Source: Streptomyces sp. NBC_01314 (GTDB lineage Bacteria > Actinomycetota > Actinomycetes > Streptomycetales > Streptomycetaceae). From it: 64,000 nt of DNA. The translations under genes were made by a program, and so were the position numbers. This document shows positions 42,226-51,079 of the stretch, one piece after another. Within the stretch, counting starts at the first letter, position 1. Every line of letters begins with the position of its first letter. The notes under the pieces are model-generated. The model was not told the origin of the DNA. It did not search any database and saw only the letters and a program-made list of their open reading frames with translations. The DNA is taken from assembly GCF_041435215.1 (NCBI RefSeq), contig NZ_CP108394.1:9796001-9860000 (forward strand), read 5' to 3'.

Positions 42226-43211
42226 CCACCGGCATCGAACTGCCGAACGTGCCCGTGCCCCTGTCCCGGCTCGTCCTCGGCACCATGACGTTCGGCGACA
42301 CCGTCGACCGGGCCGGCGCCGCGGACATGCTCGCGACGGCGCTGGAGGCCGGCATCACGGGCGTGGACACCGCGAACGGCTACGCCGGCGGCGAGAGCGA
42401 ACGCATCCTCGCCGAGCTGCTCCCCGCCCACCGCGACCGGATCGTGCTCGCCACCAAGGCCGGCATACCGCACCCCGACCAAGGGGAGCACGCCCCGCTG
42501 TCCGCCCCGGGCCTGCGGGCCGCCCTGGAAGGCAGCCTCAAGCGACTCGGCACCGACCGCGTCGACCTGTTCTATCTGCACCAGCCCGACCGGGCCACAC
42601 CCCTCGCCGAAACCCTCGCCACCGTCGCCGAGTTCGTCGCCGAAGGGAAGGTCCTCGCGCTCGGCGTCTCCAACTTCGCCGCCTGGCAGATCGCCGAACT
42701 GGTGCGCGTCGCCGACGAGGTGGGTGCCCCACGACCGGTCGTCGCCCAGCAGCTGCACAATCTGCTCGCTCGCCGGATCGAGGAGGAATACGTCGAGTAT
42801 GCGGCGTACGCAGCCGTCACCGGCCTGCGCACCATGGTCTACAACCCGCTCGGCGGCGGCCTCCTCACCGGACGGCACCGCTACGAGCAGGCCCCCGAGG
42901 GCGGACGGTTCGCCGACTCCCGGCTCGCGGACATGTACCGGCAGCGCTACTGGGATCCGCGCCTGTTCGCCGCGGTCGCCGAACTGGCCCGGATCGCCGA
43001 GGGCTTCGGCGTCCCGCTCACCGAACTGGCCCTGCGCTGGCTCCTCGACCGGGACTCGACCGACGCCTTGCTGCTCGGCGGTTCCCGGACCGGCCACCTG
43101 CGCGCCAACCTCGCCGCCGCGCAGGCCGGACCGCTGCCGCTCGACGTGACCGCCGCCTGCGACGAGGTCGGCGCGGGTCTGCGCGGCCCCATGCCCGCCT
43201 ACAACCGCTGA
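42222..43211 (+). CDS. Aldo/keto reductase
   Basis: A 329-residue (beta/alpha)8 oxidoreductase: GVDTANGYAGGESERILAEL contains the catalytic Asp and Tyr, VLATKAG the Lys, FYLHQPD the His; GVSNFAAWQIAEL and LLLGGSRTGHLRANL bind NADP. It resembles the YccK/IolS-like group that acts on sugar or keto-sugar carbonyls. It is translationally coupled to the importer, so it likely acts on the imported compound or its first product. Confidence 0.93.
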   Translation: MTTGIELPNVPVPLSRLVLGTMTFGDTVDRAGAADMLATALEAGITGVDTANGYAGGESERILAELLPAHRDRIVLATKAGIPHPDQGEHAPLSAPGLRAALEGSLKRLGTDRVDLFYLHQPDRATPLAETLATVAEFVAEGKVLALGVSNFAAWQIAELVRVADEVGAPRPVVAQQLHNLLARRIEEEYVEYAAYAAVTGLRTMVYNPLGGGLLTGRHRYEQAPEGGRFADSRLADMYRQRYWDPRLFAAVAELARIAEGFGVPLTELALRWLLDRDSTDALLLGGSRTGHLRANLAAAQAGPLPLDVTAACDEVGAGLRGPMPAYNR

Positions 43212-43282
43212 GCCCGGACGGGACCTCGAAGCCCCCGTCCCACTGCCCGCCCTCTGTGCCCCCTGTGAAGGAACACCTGACC

Positions 43283-44062
43283 ATGACCCCCGCAGAGTTC
43301 ACCGCCGCCCTGCGCGCCCGCGAGCAACTGCTCGGCTACTGGTGCCTGATGGACGCGCCCGTGGCCACCGAACGCATCGCCCGCCTCGGTTACGACTACG
43401 TCGCCCTGGACGCCCAGCACGGCCTGTTCGGCTACTCCGGCATGCTCAACAACCTCCTCGCGATCGACAGCCGGGGCTCCACGGCCGTGGGCCTGGTCCG
43501 GGTGGAGGCCAACGACCCCGCCCCGATCGGCCGCGCCCTCGACGCGGGCGCGACCGGAGTGATCGTGCCGCTGGTCGACACGGCCGCGCAGGCCGCCGAG
43601 GCCGTGGCCGCGGTCCGCTACCCGCCCCTCGGCCGGCGCTCCTACGGCCCGATGCGCTCGGCGCTGAGGATCGGCCCCGACCCGGCCGACACGCACGACA
43701 CCACGGTCGTCCTCGCCATGATCGAGACGGCCGAAGGACTCGCCGACGTCGAGGCGATCTGCGCGACGCCGGGCCTTGACGGCGTCTACGTCGGCCCCTC
43801 CGACCTGCGCATCGCCCTCGGCGGCGCCTCGTCCACGGACCCGAACCTGGCCGACGCCTTCGAGGCCGCACTCGGCACCGTACGCGAGGCAGCGGCGGCC
43901 GCCGGAATCGCCGCGGGCATCCACAACCCGGACGGGGCGAGCGCCGCCAAGCGCCTCGCCGAGGGCTTCACCTTCGCGACCGTCGCCTGCGACCTGGTGC
44001 ACCTGGAACAGACCGCCCGCCAACACCTGGGCGCTGCCCGGACCTCTGGAGAGGCACTGTGA
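43283..44062 (+). CDS. HpcH/HpaI-family aldolase
   Basis: A 259-residue class II-type pyruvate aldolase. LGYWCLMDAPVATERIARLG and YDYVALDAQHG at the N-terminus, AMIETAEGLADVEAI with the metal-binding Glu, and GLDGVYVGPSDLRIALGG with the Asp. Relatives (HpaI, GarL, RhmA) cleave 2-keto-3-deoxy acids into pyruvate and an aldehyde. I chose ATG 43283, with AAGGAAC in front. It would suit a pathway in which a sugar acid is dehydrated and cleaved. It overlaps the start of the next gene (GTGA). Confidence 0.94.
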   Translation: MTPAEFTAALRAREQLLGYWCLMDAPVATERIARLGYDYVALDAQHGLFGYSGMLNNLLAIDSRGSTAVGLVRVEANDPAPIGRALDAGATGVIVPLVDTAAQAAEAVAAVRYPPLGRRSYGPMRSALRIGPDPADTHDTTVVLAMIETAEGLADVEAICATPGLDGVYVGPSDLRIALGGASSTDPNLADAFEAALGTVREAAAAAGIAAGIHNPDGASAAKRLAEGFTFATVACDLVHLEQTARQHLGAARTSGEAL

Positions 44063-45231
44063 CGAACCCGCTCCTCGACGCCTTCGACCGCACCGACACC
44101 ACGCTGCCCGCACCGACCGTGCAGAACCACGCCGCCAACCTCACCGTGCTGCCCGGCGGGGATCTCGGCTGCGTCTGGTTCGGCGGCACGCAGGAGGGCA
44201 TGGCGGACATCAGCGTGTGGTTCTCGCGCCTCGCACCCGGCACCACGACCTGGACGGACCCGGTCCGCCTCTCGGACGACCCGACACGCTCAGAGCAGAA
44301 CCCCGTGCTCTTCCCCACCCCCTCGGGCGCCCTGTGGCTGCTGCATACCGCCCAGCGGGGCGGAGACCAGGACACCGCGGAGGTACGGCTGCGCGTCAGC
44401 CACGACAACGGCACGACCTGGGAGGCGACCCGCACCCTGTTCCCCGCGACCCCGGACGTCGGCGGCGTCTTCGTACGCCAGCCCCCCGTCGTCCTGCCCA
44501 CCGGCCGTCTGCTGCTGCCCGTCTTCCGCTGCCGGACCGCCCCCGGCGAGAAGTGGTCGGGCGACCTCGACACCAGCGCCGTCATGATCAGCGAAGACGA
44601 GGGCAGTACCTGGCGCGAGCAGCGCGTGCCCGACTCCACGGGCCTGGTCCACATGAACGTCCACCGGTTGCCGGACGGCTCCCTGCTCGCCCTCTACCGC
44701 AGCCGACGCGCCGACGCCGTCCACCGGTCCGTGTCGCTGGACGACGGCGACACCTGGAGTGAGCCGGAGCCGCTCGGGCTGCCGAACAACAACTCCTCGA
44801 TCCAGTACGTCCCGTTGGCCGACGGCCGCCTGGCTCTCGTCTACAACCACAGCAGCGCCGCCGACGCGACCGCACGCCGCGCCTCCCTCTACGACGAGAT
44901 CGACGACACGGGCAAACTCGCCGACCACAAGGCCCCGGGCGGCTCGGCGACCACGGCGGTACGGGAGGCTCCCTCGACCGCGTTCTGGGGTGCCCCCCGC
45001 GCGCCACTCAGCCTCGCCCTCTCCTCCGACGGCGGCCTGACCTGGCCGCTGCGCGCCGACCTCGTGACCGGCGACGGCCACTGCCTCACCAACAACTCCC
45101 GCGACGGCCTCAACCGCGAACTGTCCTATCCCTCGATAGCGCAGACACCGGACGGCGCCCTCCACATCGCCTACACACACCACCGAAAGGTCATCCGCCA
45201 CATCAGGCTCGCCCCGCAGAGCACGAGGTGA
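44059..45231 (+). CDS. Intracellular Asp-box (sialidase-like BNR) hydrolase
   Basis: A 390-residue six-bladed beta-propeller of the BNR_2 type. Four Asp boxes are visible: SHDNGTTWE, SEDEGSTWR, SLDDGDTWS and SSDGGLTWP. There is no signal peptide, so it should act in the cytoplasm on an imported substrate, unlike secreted sialidases. The FRCRTAPGEKWSGDLDTSAV and SYPSIAQTPDGALHIAYTHH stretches are typical of sialidase-family proteins in catabolic loci whose substrates are not sialic acid. It is the last gene of the transport operon and overlaps the aldolase gene; it may release a sugar acid from an oligosaccharide. Confidence 0.88.
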   Translation: MTNPLLDAFDRTDTTLPAPTVQNHAANLTVLPGGDLGCVWFGGTQEGMADISVWFSRLAPGTTTWTDPVRLSDDPTRSEQNPVLFPTPSGALWLLHTAQRGGDQDTAEVRLRVSHDNGTTWEATRTLFPATPDVGGVFVRQPPVVLPTGRLLLPVFRCRTAPGEKWSGDLDTSAVMISEDEGSTWREQRVPDSTGLVHMNVHRLPDGSLLALYRSRRADAVHRSVSLDDGDTWSEPEPLGLPNNNSSIQYVPLADGRLALVYNHSSAADATARRASLYDEIDDTGKLADHKAPGGSATTAVREAPSTAFWGAPRAPLSLALSSDGGLTWPLRADLVTGDGHCLTNNSRDGLNRELSYPSIAQTPDGALHIAYTHHRKVIRHIRLAPQSTR

Positions 45232-45568
45232 GTGACCGCTCGGGCCGGTCGAGCCTCGATGCCCGAGTGGGGTGGAGGCCGGGACGGGATGCGGCTCGCG
45301 CCTGTCCGAGTTCAAAACGCCCGATGTCCGCCGGCGTTGATCGAGCCGGTCCTGGCGGCCCGACCCTCGGAGCACAGCGGCCGGGCCGCACGGCATGCCG
45401 CTGGGCCTGGATGGGGTGACGGTCGCCTTCGGGAAGCCCGGCACGGTCAGTATCCCAGCCACTTCGGTCGACACCAGCGGCAACGCGATCACCCAGACGC
45501 TCCGGAACGCGTACCGCACCAATGCGCTGCGCCGTTTTCCGCGCCGGGCGGCGGGGAGGCCGGACACC
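45232..45568. other. 337-bp region of remnants
   Basis: No intact gene. A stretch on the plus strand around 45395-45520 (GVTVAFGKPGTVSIPATSVD, TSGNAITQTLRNAYRTNA) looks like the C-terminal beta-rich end of a secreted protein but has no start and could not be assigned. Confidence 0.4.
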
Positions 45569-45660
45569 TCATGGTCGACGAAGCACACTTCGTGAAGAAC
45601 CTGTAGGCCGAGCGGCCCCAGACGGTCGCCCTGTGGGCGGAGCGTTGCGGGCACCCTTTT
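45540..45660 (+). pseudogene. Short SNF2/DEAD-helicase-like remnant
   Basis: The plus strand reads HLMVDEAHFVKNL, a stop codon, then AERPQTVALWAERCG. SNF2-type helicases have VVDEAHYVKN followed by a few residues and RTQAVRALAER in the same spacing. The match is short and contains a stop, so at best it is a scrap of such a gene next to the broken PfkB gene. Confidence 0.3.
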
Positions 45661-46453
45661 GGAGGCCTTCGAGAGCACCCTTGCGCGAGTCACCCGCGCC
45701 GACCGTGTCGACGACCTGCGTGGTCACCGCGGGCACGCGCAGCCGTTCGCCGTCGAGTGAGGCCATGGCGCCGTCGCCGCCGAGGGTGATGACGACGAGT
45801 CGTACCCCCGCGGCGTGCCAGGTGTCGCACGCCTGCTCGGGCGGGGTGCCCGTCAGGAGCAGTTCCAGGTCGTCCTCGCTCAGCCGCAGGATGTCGGCGA
45901 GAACGCACCAGCGTGCCAGCCGGGCGCGGTAGACCTCGGGGCGCACCAACAGCGGTCTTACGTTGGGATCGATGCTGATGGTGGTCTGCGGGGCGGCTGC
46001 CGCCGGGAACTCCTCCACCACCGCCCCGCCGGGCTCTCGGATCAGCGCCAGCGATCCGGTGTGGAGGCAGGCCGTTTCGGACAGATCCACCCTGGCCAGT
46101 TCGCCTGGGGTCCACTGCCAGTCGGCCGTGTTCTGGGCGTGGAACGAGAACGCGGCCTGCCCCGCGGCATCCAGCTCCGCCACGGCCAGTGTGCTGGGCT
46201 CGCCGGCGGCGACGGCGTTCGACAGGTCGACGCCGGACGCCTCCAGGTGGGCCCGGAACAGACGGCCGAACACGTCGTTGGACAGACGTGCGAGGAAGCG
46301 GGCTGGTGTGCCCATCCGAGCCAGGGCCACCGCCGTATTCGCGGGTCCGCCGCCGGGCAGCACCCGCAGGGCGAGTTCGTTCGCGGCGTCTGCCGGTTGG
46401 GTGAAGGCGTCCGCGACGCACTCTCCCAGGACGGTGATCTGATGCGGGCTCAT
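45569..46453 (-). pseudogene. PfkB-family carbohydrate kinase, truncated after the GAGD motif
   Basis: Starts normally at ATG 46453 (GGAGAG upstream): SPHQITVLGECVADAFTQP, LPGGGPANTAVALARMGTPA (sugar site) and FLARLSNDVFGRLFRAHLEA. The C-terminal part reaches VVDTVGAGDS, which holds the catalytic Asp, and then turns into RKGALEGLQKGARNAPPTG, unlike the SF-x-A-G-helix that must follow to complete the nucleotide site. About 50-60 normal residues are missing and the new tail runs into helicase-like debris. It is the last gene of the polyol operon; it is probably inactive or weakened, though the frame stays open. Confidence 0.75.
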
Positions 46454-46670
46454 GGGTTGCTCTCCCGAGGAAGGCTCGAAGAGGTCAAATGTGAGGCCGT
46501 GCGACGTTGCCGGGGCGCAGAGGACGTCACCCTCGTCGGAGAGCACCCGCCTTGAAGGGAGCACGTCGGGGCCGGACCCGGGCGATGACCGGTCCAGCCC
46601 CTGCCCGAGAGGTGCGTGCCACCGGGCGTGACGTCGGGGAGGACGACGAGGGCGTCGGCTGGGGTGGAGG

Positions 46671-47660
46671 TCAGGGCAGTACGACGATCTTGCGTCCCTG
46701 GCCGGCGGCGAACTGGTCCAGTGCCTGCGGGTACTCCGACAGCGGCATCCGGTGGCTGATGAAGACCTGGGGATCGAGTACCCCGGTGGCGAAGAGTTCC
46801 GCCGCCCGCTCGTAGCTGTGCAGCACCGCCATGGAGCCGGTGATGGTGATCTCCTGGTTGTAGATGCGGTACGGGGAGATGGTGGCTGTCGTCGCGTAGT
46901 CGGAGACGCCGAACTGCAGGAACGTCCCGGCCTTGGCGACCCGTTCCAGGCCGTCCTGGATGGCGGCGGCGTTGCCCGTCGCGTCGACCACCACGTCCCA
47001 GCCGGCCGGCCGCCCCAACTCCTCGGCGGAGAGCGCCGTTCGGGAGCAGCCCAGCTTCGCGGCCGTCACCAGTCGATCCGGGTTGACGTCGACGACGTCG
47101 ACCGACGAGGCGCCGGTGCGCTTGGCCAGCTCCAGCATCATCAGCCCCATCGTCCCGCTGCCGTAGATGAGCACGTGGGAGCCGAGCCTGCTGTTGAGGA
47201 CGTCGTAGCCGCGTACGGCGCAGGACAGCGGCTCGATCAGGGCCGCGTCCTGGACGTCCACGTGGTCGGGCAGCCGTACGCAGTTGGCGACGGGCGCCAC
47301 GGCGTACTCGGCGGCGCCACCGGCCCGGGTCACCCCGATCGCCTGCCAGCGGTCGCAGAGGTTGTTGCGCCCCACCCGGCAGTAGCGGCATTCGTTGCAG
47401 TACAGCGAGGGGTCCACGGCGACCCGGTCGCCGAGCGCGAGTTCGGTGACGTCTCTGCCGAGGCCCACGACCTCCCCGGCGAACTCGTGACCCGGCACGA
47501 CCGGCAGCGTCGGTGCGAACTCGCCCTGCAGGATGTGCAGATCGGTCCCGCACAGCCCGCAGGCCGCCACATCGACCACGACCTCGCGCGGCCCGGGTGT
47601 GGGGTCGGGCACCGTGGTGACGGTGACCTTGCCGGGGGCTTCGATGACAGCGGCTTTCAC
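46671..47660 (-). CDS. Zinc-dependent polyol (sorbitol-type) dehydrogenase
   Basis: A 329-residue MDR enzyme: catalytic zinc site CGLCGTDLHILQGEF and GHEFAGEVVGLG, structural zinc-type cluster YCNECRYCRVGRNNLC, NAD-binding LIYGSGTMGLMMLELAKR and VVDVNPDRL, as in sorbitol/xylitol dehydrogenases. Its GTG start (47660) overlaps the stop of the permease gene. In the operon it would oxidise the imported polyol to a ketose that the (now broken) PfkB kinase would phosphorylate. Confidence 0.94.
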   Translation of the reverse strand: MKAAVIEAPGKVTVTTVPDPTPGPREVVVDVAACGLCGTDLHILQGEFAPTLPVVPGHEFAGEVVGLGRDVTELALGDRVAVDPSLYCNECRYCRVGRNNLCDRWQAIGVTRAGGAAEYAVAPVANCVRLPDHVDVQDAALIEPLSCAVRGYDVLNSRLGSHVLIYGSGTMGLMMLELAKRTGASSVDVVDVNPDRLVTAAKLGCSRTALSAEELGRPAGWDVVVDATGNAAAIQDGLERVAKAGTFLQFGVSDYATTATISPYRIYNQEITITGSMAVLHSYERAAELFATGVLDPQVFISHRMPLSEYPQALDQFAAGQGRKIVVLP

Positions 47661-48541
47661 TTGACTGCTCCTAGGGACAGGCCGCGGACCAGTTTGTCCT
47701 GGGCGGCGAAACCGGCGATGAGGACCGGCAGGGAGACCAGCGTGGCCGCGGCGCACAGCCGGGCCAGGAACAGGCCCTCGTTGGTGATGAAGCCGACGAG
47801 GAAGACCGGGGCGGTCGATGCCTTGGTCGCGGTGAGGTTGACGGCGAACATGAACTCGTTCCAGCTGAAGATGAAGCAGATCAGCGAGGTGGCGGCGAGT
47901 CCGGGCATGGCGACCGGTGCGACGATCCGCAGCAGCATGGTGGGCAGGTTGGCGCCGTCGACCTCGGCGGCCTCGAGGATCTCCTTGGGGACCTCGGCGA
48001 GGAAGGAGCGCATCATCCACACCGCGATCGGGAGGTTCATGGCGGTGTAGAGGATGACCAGCGTCCACACGTTGTCGAGCATTCCGGCGTCCTTGACGAT
48101 CAGGTACACGGGAAGCAGGGCGGCGATGGCGGGGAGGAACTTGGTGGACAGGAAGAAGAACATCACGTCGGTCCACTTCTCGACCGGCTTGATGGACAGC
48201 GCGTAGGCCGTCGGTACCGCGAGGGCGAGCACCAGCAGGGTCGAGATGACGCTGGCCATGGCCGAGTTGAGGAGGAAGGGGGTGATGTCCCGGCTGAAGA
48301 GGAGTTCGTACTGGTCGAGGGTGAGGGCGGCGAGAGGGGTCGGCGGGTTGGTCGCCGCGTCCGCCTCCTGGTGGAAGGAGGTGAGGACCATCCACGCCAC
48401 CGGTGCGAAGAACGCCAGGGTGGCGAGCCAGGCGACGAAGGTCCACGTGGGCGACAGGCGGGGCGCGCCGCCCTGGTCGTCGCGTCGGCGGAGGAGTTTC
48501 CTGAGCTTCGCCCCGGGGGCGGCTGCCGCGTGCGCGGTCAT
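47657..48541 (-). CDS. Carbohydrate ABC permease, MalG type
   Basis: A 294-residue permease with six membrane helices, the EAA loop VPKEILEAAEVDGANLPTML and C-terminal AAQDKLVRGLSLGAVK typical of the MalG/SmoG group. It overlaps both neighbours by four bases. Confidence 0.95.
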   Translation of the reverse strand: MTAHAAAAPGAKLRKLLRRRDDQGGAPRLSPTWTFVAWLATLAFFAPVAWMVLTSFHQEADAATNPPTPLAALTLDQYELLFSRDITPFLLNSAMASVISTLLVLALAVPTAYALSIKPVEKWTDVMFFFLSTKFLPAIAALLPVYLIVKDAGMLDNVWTLVILYTAMNLPIAVWMMRSFLAEVPKEILEAAEVDGANLPTMLLRIVAPVAMPGLAATSLICFIFSWNEFMFAVNLTATKASTAPVFLVGFITNEGLFLARLCAAATLVSLPVLIAGFAAQDKLVRGLSLGAVK

Positions 48542-49497
48542 CGGGACACCTCCTCGCGGAACAGCGACGCGATCGTGCGCAGGGCGAAGGTCGCGATCAC
48601 GATCGAGCCGAGGACGACGACCACTCCGGCGGCCGCGGCCTCGCCGTACTCGAATTTGCGGAACATGGTCAGGTAGATCTCGTAGGGCAGGTTGGTCGTC
48701 TGTGAGCCGGGGCCGCCCTGGGTGATGGTGTAGACCGCGTCGAAGGTCTGCACGACGTAGATCGTGCCGAGCAGGATGCCCAGTTCGAGGTACTGGCGCA
48801 GGTGCGGCAGGGTGATGTGGCGGAAGGTCGCCATGGCCGAGGCCCCGTCGACGCGGGCCGCCTCCAGGACATCGCCGGGCTGCGCCTGCAGACCGGCCAG
48901 GAGGATCAGCATCATGAACGGTGTCCACTGCCAGACCAGTGAGATCACGACGGCGGGCATGGGGTAGAAGGAGATCCAGTCGACCGTGGGGCCGTTGTCC
49001 GCTCCGAAGAACCGGTATACGGCGTTGAGGGTGCCGTTGAGCAGGCCGTAGTCGGGGTTGTAGATGGCGTGCTTCCACAGCAGTGCCGCCGCGACCGGCA
49101 TCACGAGGAACGGGGCGATGAGCAGGGTGCGCGCCAGCCCGCGGCCGACGAACTTGCGGTCGAGGAGCATCGCCAGCCCGAGGCCGAGGAGCACGCTGAT
49201 GAGCACCACGGAGGCGGTGAGCACGATGGTGTTGAGCACCGCCGCGCGCAGTCGCTCGTCGGTGAAGACGAACGTGAAGTTGGACAGGCCGACGAAGTGC
49301 CGCTCGCCGGGCTTGAGGATGTTCCACCGGAAGGTGGAGATGACGAGCGTGGCCACGAAGGGCAGCTGCGTGACGACGATGGTGAAGACCAGCGCCGGCA
49401 GCAGCGGGAAGCGCCGCCGCCACTTGCTGACTTCGGTGGAGGTGCGTGTGCGGCTGGGTGGTGGGGCTGTCTTGGGTGGGGCGCTGAGCGCGGTCAT
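48538..49497 (-). CDS. Carbohydrate ABC permease, MalF type
   Basis: A 319-residue permease: FPLLPALVFTIVVTQLPFVA, FVGLSNFTFVF, APFLVMPVAAALLWKHAIYN, EAA loop PGDVLEAARVDGASAMATFR, and GGPGSQTTNLPYEIY. It is most like SmoF/MtlF permeases for sorbitol or mannitol. Pairs with the MalG-type gene; no ATPase gene is in the operon. Confidence 0.95.
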   Translation of the reverse strand: MTALSAPPKTAPPPSRTRTSTEVSKWRRRFPLLPALVFTIVVTQLPFVATLVISTFRWNILKPGERHFVGLSNFTFVFTDERLRAAVLNTIVLTASVVLISVLLGLGLAMLLDRKFVGRGLARTLLIAPFLVMPVAAALLWKHAIYNPDYGLLNGTLNAVYRFFGADNGPTVDWISFYPMPAVVISLVWQWTPFMMLILLAGLQAQPGDVLEAARVDGASAMATFRHITLPHLRQYLELGILLGTIYVVQTFDAVYTITQGGPGSQTTNLPYEIYLTMFRKFEYGEAAAAGVVVVLGSIVIATFALRTIASLFREEVSR

Positions 49498-49579
49498 GAT
49501 GGTTCCTCTGCCGATGACGGCCGGGGTGGGGGAAGCGGCGCCCGGCCGGGGGAAGGGGCGGCCGGGCGGTTCGGGCGGG

Positions 49580-50935
49580 TTACCGGTAGTTCTCGGCGAC
49601 GTCCTCGGCGAGCTTCTGGCCGTCGTTCAGCGCCTTGTCCACACTGGTCTTTCCGGCGATGGCGGCGGAGATCTCCTGGGTGACCTTGGTGCCGAGGTCC
49701 TGGAACTCGGGGATGGCCACGTACTGGATGCCCACCGTCGGCCGGGGCTGGACGCCCGGGTTCGCCGGGTCGGCCGCCTCGATCGACTTCAGGGTGATGT
49801 CACCGAACGACCCGGCGGCCTTCTGGTACTCGGGGTTCTCGTAGGTGCTGGCCCGCTTGCCGGCCGGGACACGTGACCAGCCGAGCTTCTCGCCGACGAG
49901 GTTCTCGTACTTCTTGCTGGAGGCCCACAGCATGAACTGCGAGGCTGCGTCGGCGTTCTTCGTGGTCTTGGGCATGGCCCACGCCCAGCTCCACAGCCAG
50001 CCGCTGCTCTTGGTCTCGACGGTCGGGGCGTAGGCGTAACCGACCTTGCCGGCGATCTTGCTGGACTTGGCGTCCTCAAGCGATCCGGCGGCGCTGGTCG
50101 CGTCGTACCACATCGCGACCTTCTTCTGGCTCATGGCGTTGAGGCACTCCGTGAAGCCGGCCTGTGCCGCTCCCGCCTGCCCGTGCTTCCTCACCAGGTC
50201 GACGTAGAAGGTGGTGGCCTTCTTGAACTCGGGGCTGTTGACCTGGGCCTTCCAGTCCTTGGTGAACCAGGTGCCGCCGAAGGTGTTGACCACGGTCGTC
50301 AGCGACGCGCCGAGCTCGCCCCAGCCGGCAAGACCGCGCAGACAGATGCCCTTCATGCCGGGCTCGGCGCCGTCGACCTCGGCGGCGATGTCGGCGATCT
50401 GCTGCCAGGTCGGGTGCTCGGGCACGGTGATGCCCTTCGCCTTCATGACGTCCTTGTTGTACATGAGCATCGAGGACTCGCCGTAGAACGGCAGGGCGTA
50501 GAGCTTGCCGTCGGAGCCGGACAGGGACGTGACCATCGGCTTGAGCAGGTCGGCCTTGTCGAAGCTCGTGTCCTTGTCGGCGTAGGAGCCGAGCTCGTGC
50601 AGCCAGCCGTTCTTCTCCCAGATGGGCACCTCGTAGGCGCCGATGGTGGCGACGTCGTACTGGCCGGCCTGGGTGGCGATGTCCTGGGTGACCTTGTCGC
50701 GCAGCTCGTTCTCGGGAAGGATCGTGAAGTTGACCTTGATCCCGGTGTCCTTGGTGAAGGTGCTCTTCGTCAGCTTCGCGATGTCCTCCATCTGCGGGTT
50801 GCCGACCATCAGGACGTTGATGCTCTCGCCGTCGCCGCCGGAGCTCGAGGAGCCGCCCGCGCCGCTGCAGGCGACCAGCAGCGCGCTTGTGGCCGTGGCC
50901 GTGGCGAGGACGTGGATCATTCTCCGTGTACGCAT
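49580..50935 (-). CDS. Carbohydrate-binding lipoprotein (polyol type)
   Basis: A 451-residue family 1 solute-binding protein. Lipobox LLVAC with Cys23, then a Gly/Ser-rich linker (SGAGGSSSSGGDGE). The mature part has INVLMVGNPQMEDIAKLTKS, YDVATIGAYEVPIWEKNGWL, GKLYALPFYGESSMLMYNKD and TWQQIADIAAEVDG, like SmoE/MtlE polyol-binding proteins. First structural gene of the operon; a 140-base leader separates it from the DeoR gene. Confidence 0.94.
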   Translation of the reverse strand: MRTRRMIHVLATATATSALLVACSGAGGSSSSGGDGESINVLMVGNPQMEDIAKLTKSTFTKDTGIKVNFTILPENELRDKVTQDIATQAGQYDVATIGAYEVPIWEKNGWLHELGSYADKDTSFDKADLLKPMVTSLSGSDGKLYALPFYGESSMLMYNKDVMKAKGITVPEHPTWQQIADIAAEVDGAEPGMKGICLRGLAGWGELGASLTTVVNTFGGTWFTKDWKAQVNSPEFKKATTFYVDLVRKHGQAGAAQAGFTECLNAMSQKKVAMWYDATSAAGSLEDAKSSKIAGKVGYAYAPTVETKSSGWLWSWAWAMPKTTKNADAASQFMLWASSKKYENLVGEKLGWSRVPAGKRASTYENPEYQKAAGSFGDITLKSIEAADPANPGVQPRPTVGIQYVAIPEFQDLGTKVTQEISAAIAGKTSVDKALNDGQKLAEDVAENYR

Positions 50936-51023
50936 GACTGACTCCAGGGTGTTCGAGGGCGTGGGGAACCAGGCCCCCAGGCCTGCGAGGGTGGCGGGGA
51001 GGGTGGGCCAGGGACGTGAGGGC

Positions 51024-51079
51024 GGGGACAGGGAGGGGACTGCGGCTCAGTGGGACAGGGAGGGGGAACCGCGGCTCAG
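51024..51079. repeat. Two tandem copies of a 27-29-bp unit
   Basis: GGGACAGGGAGGGG, a few variable bases, then GCGGCTCAG occurs at 51025-51050 and again at 51052-51079. It lies in the gap downstream of the DeoR gene and overlaps its stop codon by a few bases; it could be structured RNA in the leader of the binding-protein gene. Confidence 0.6.
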
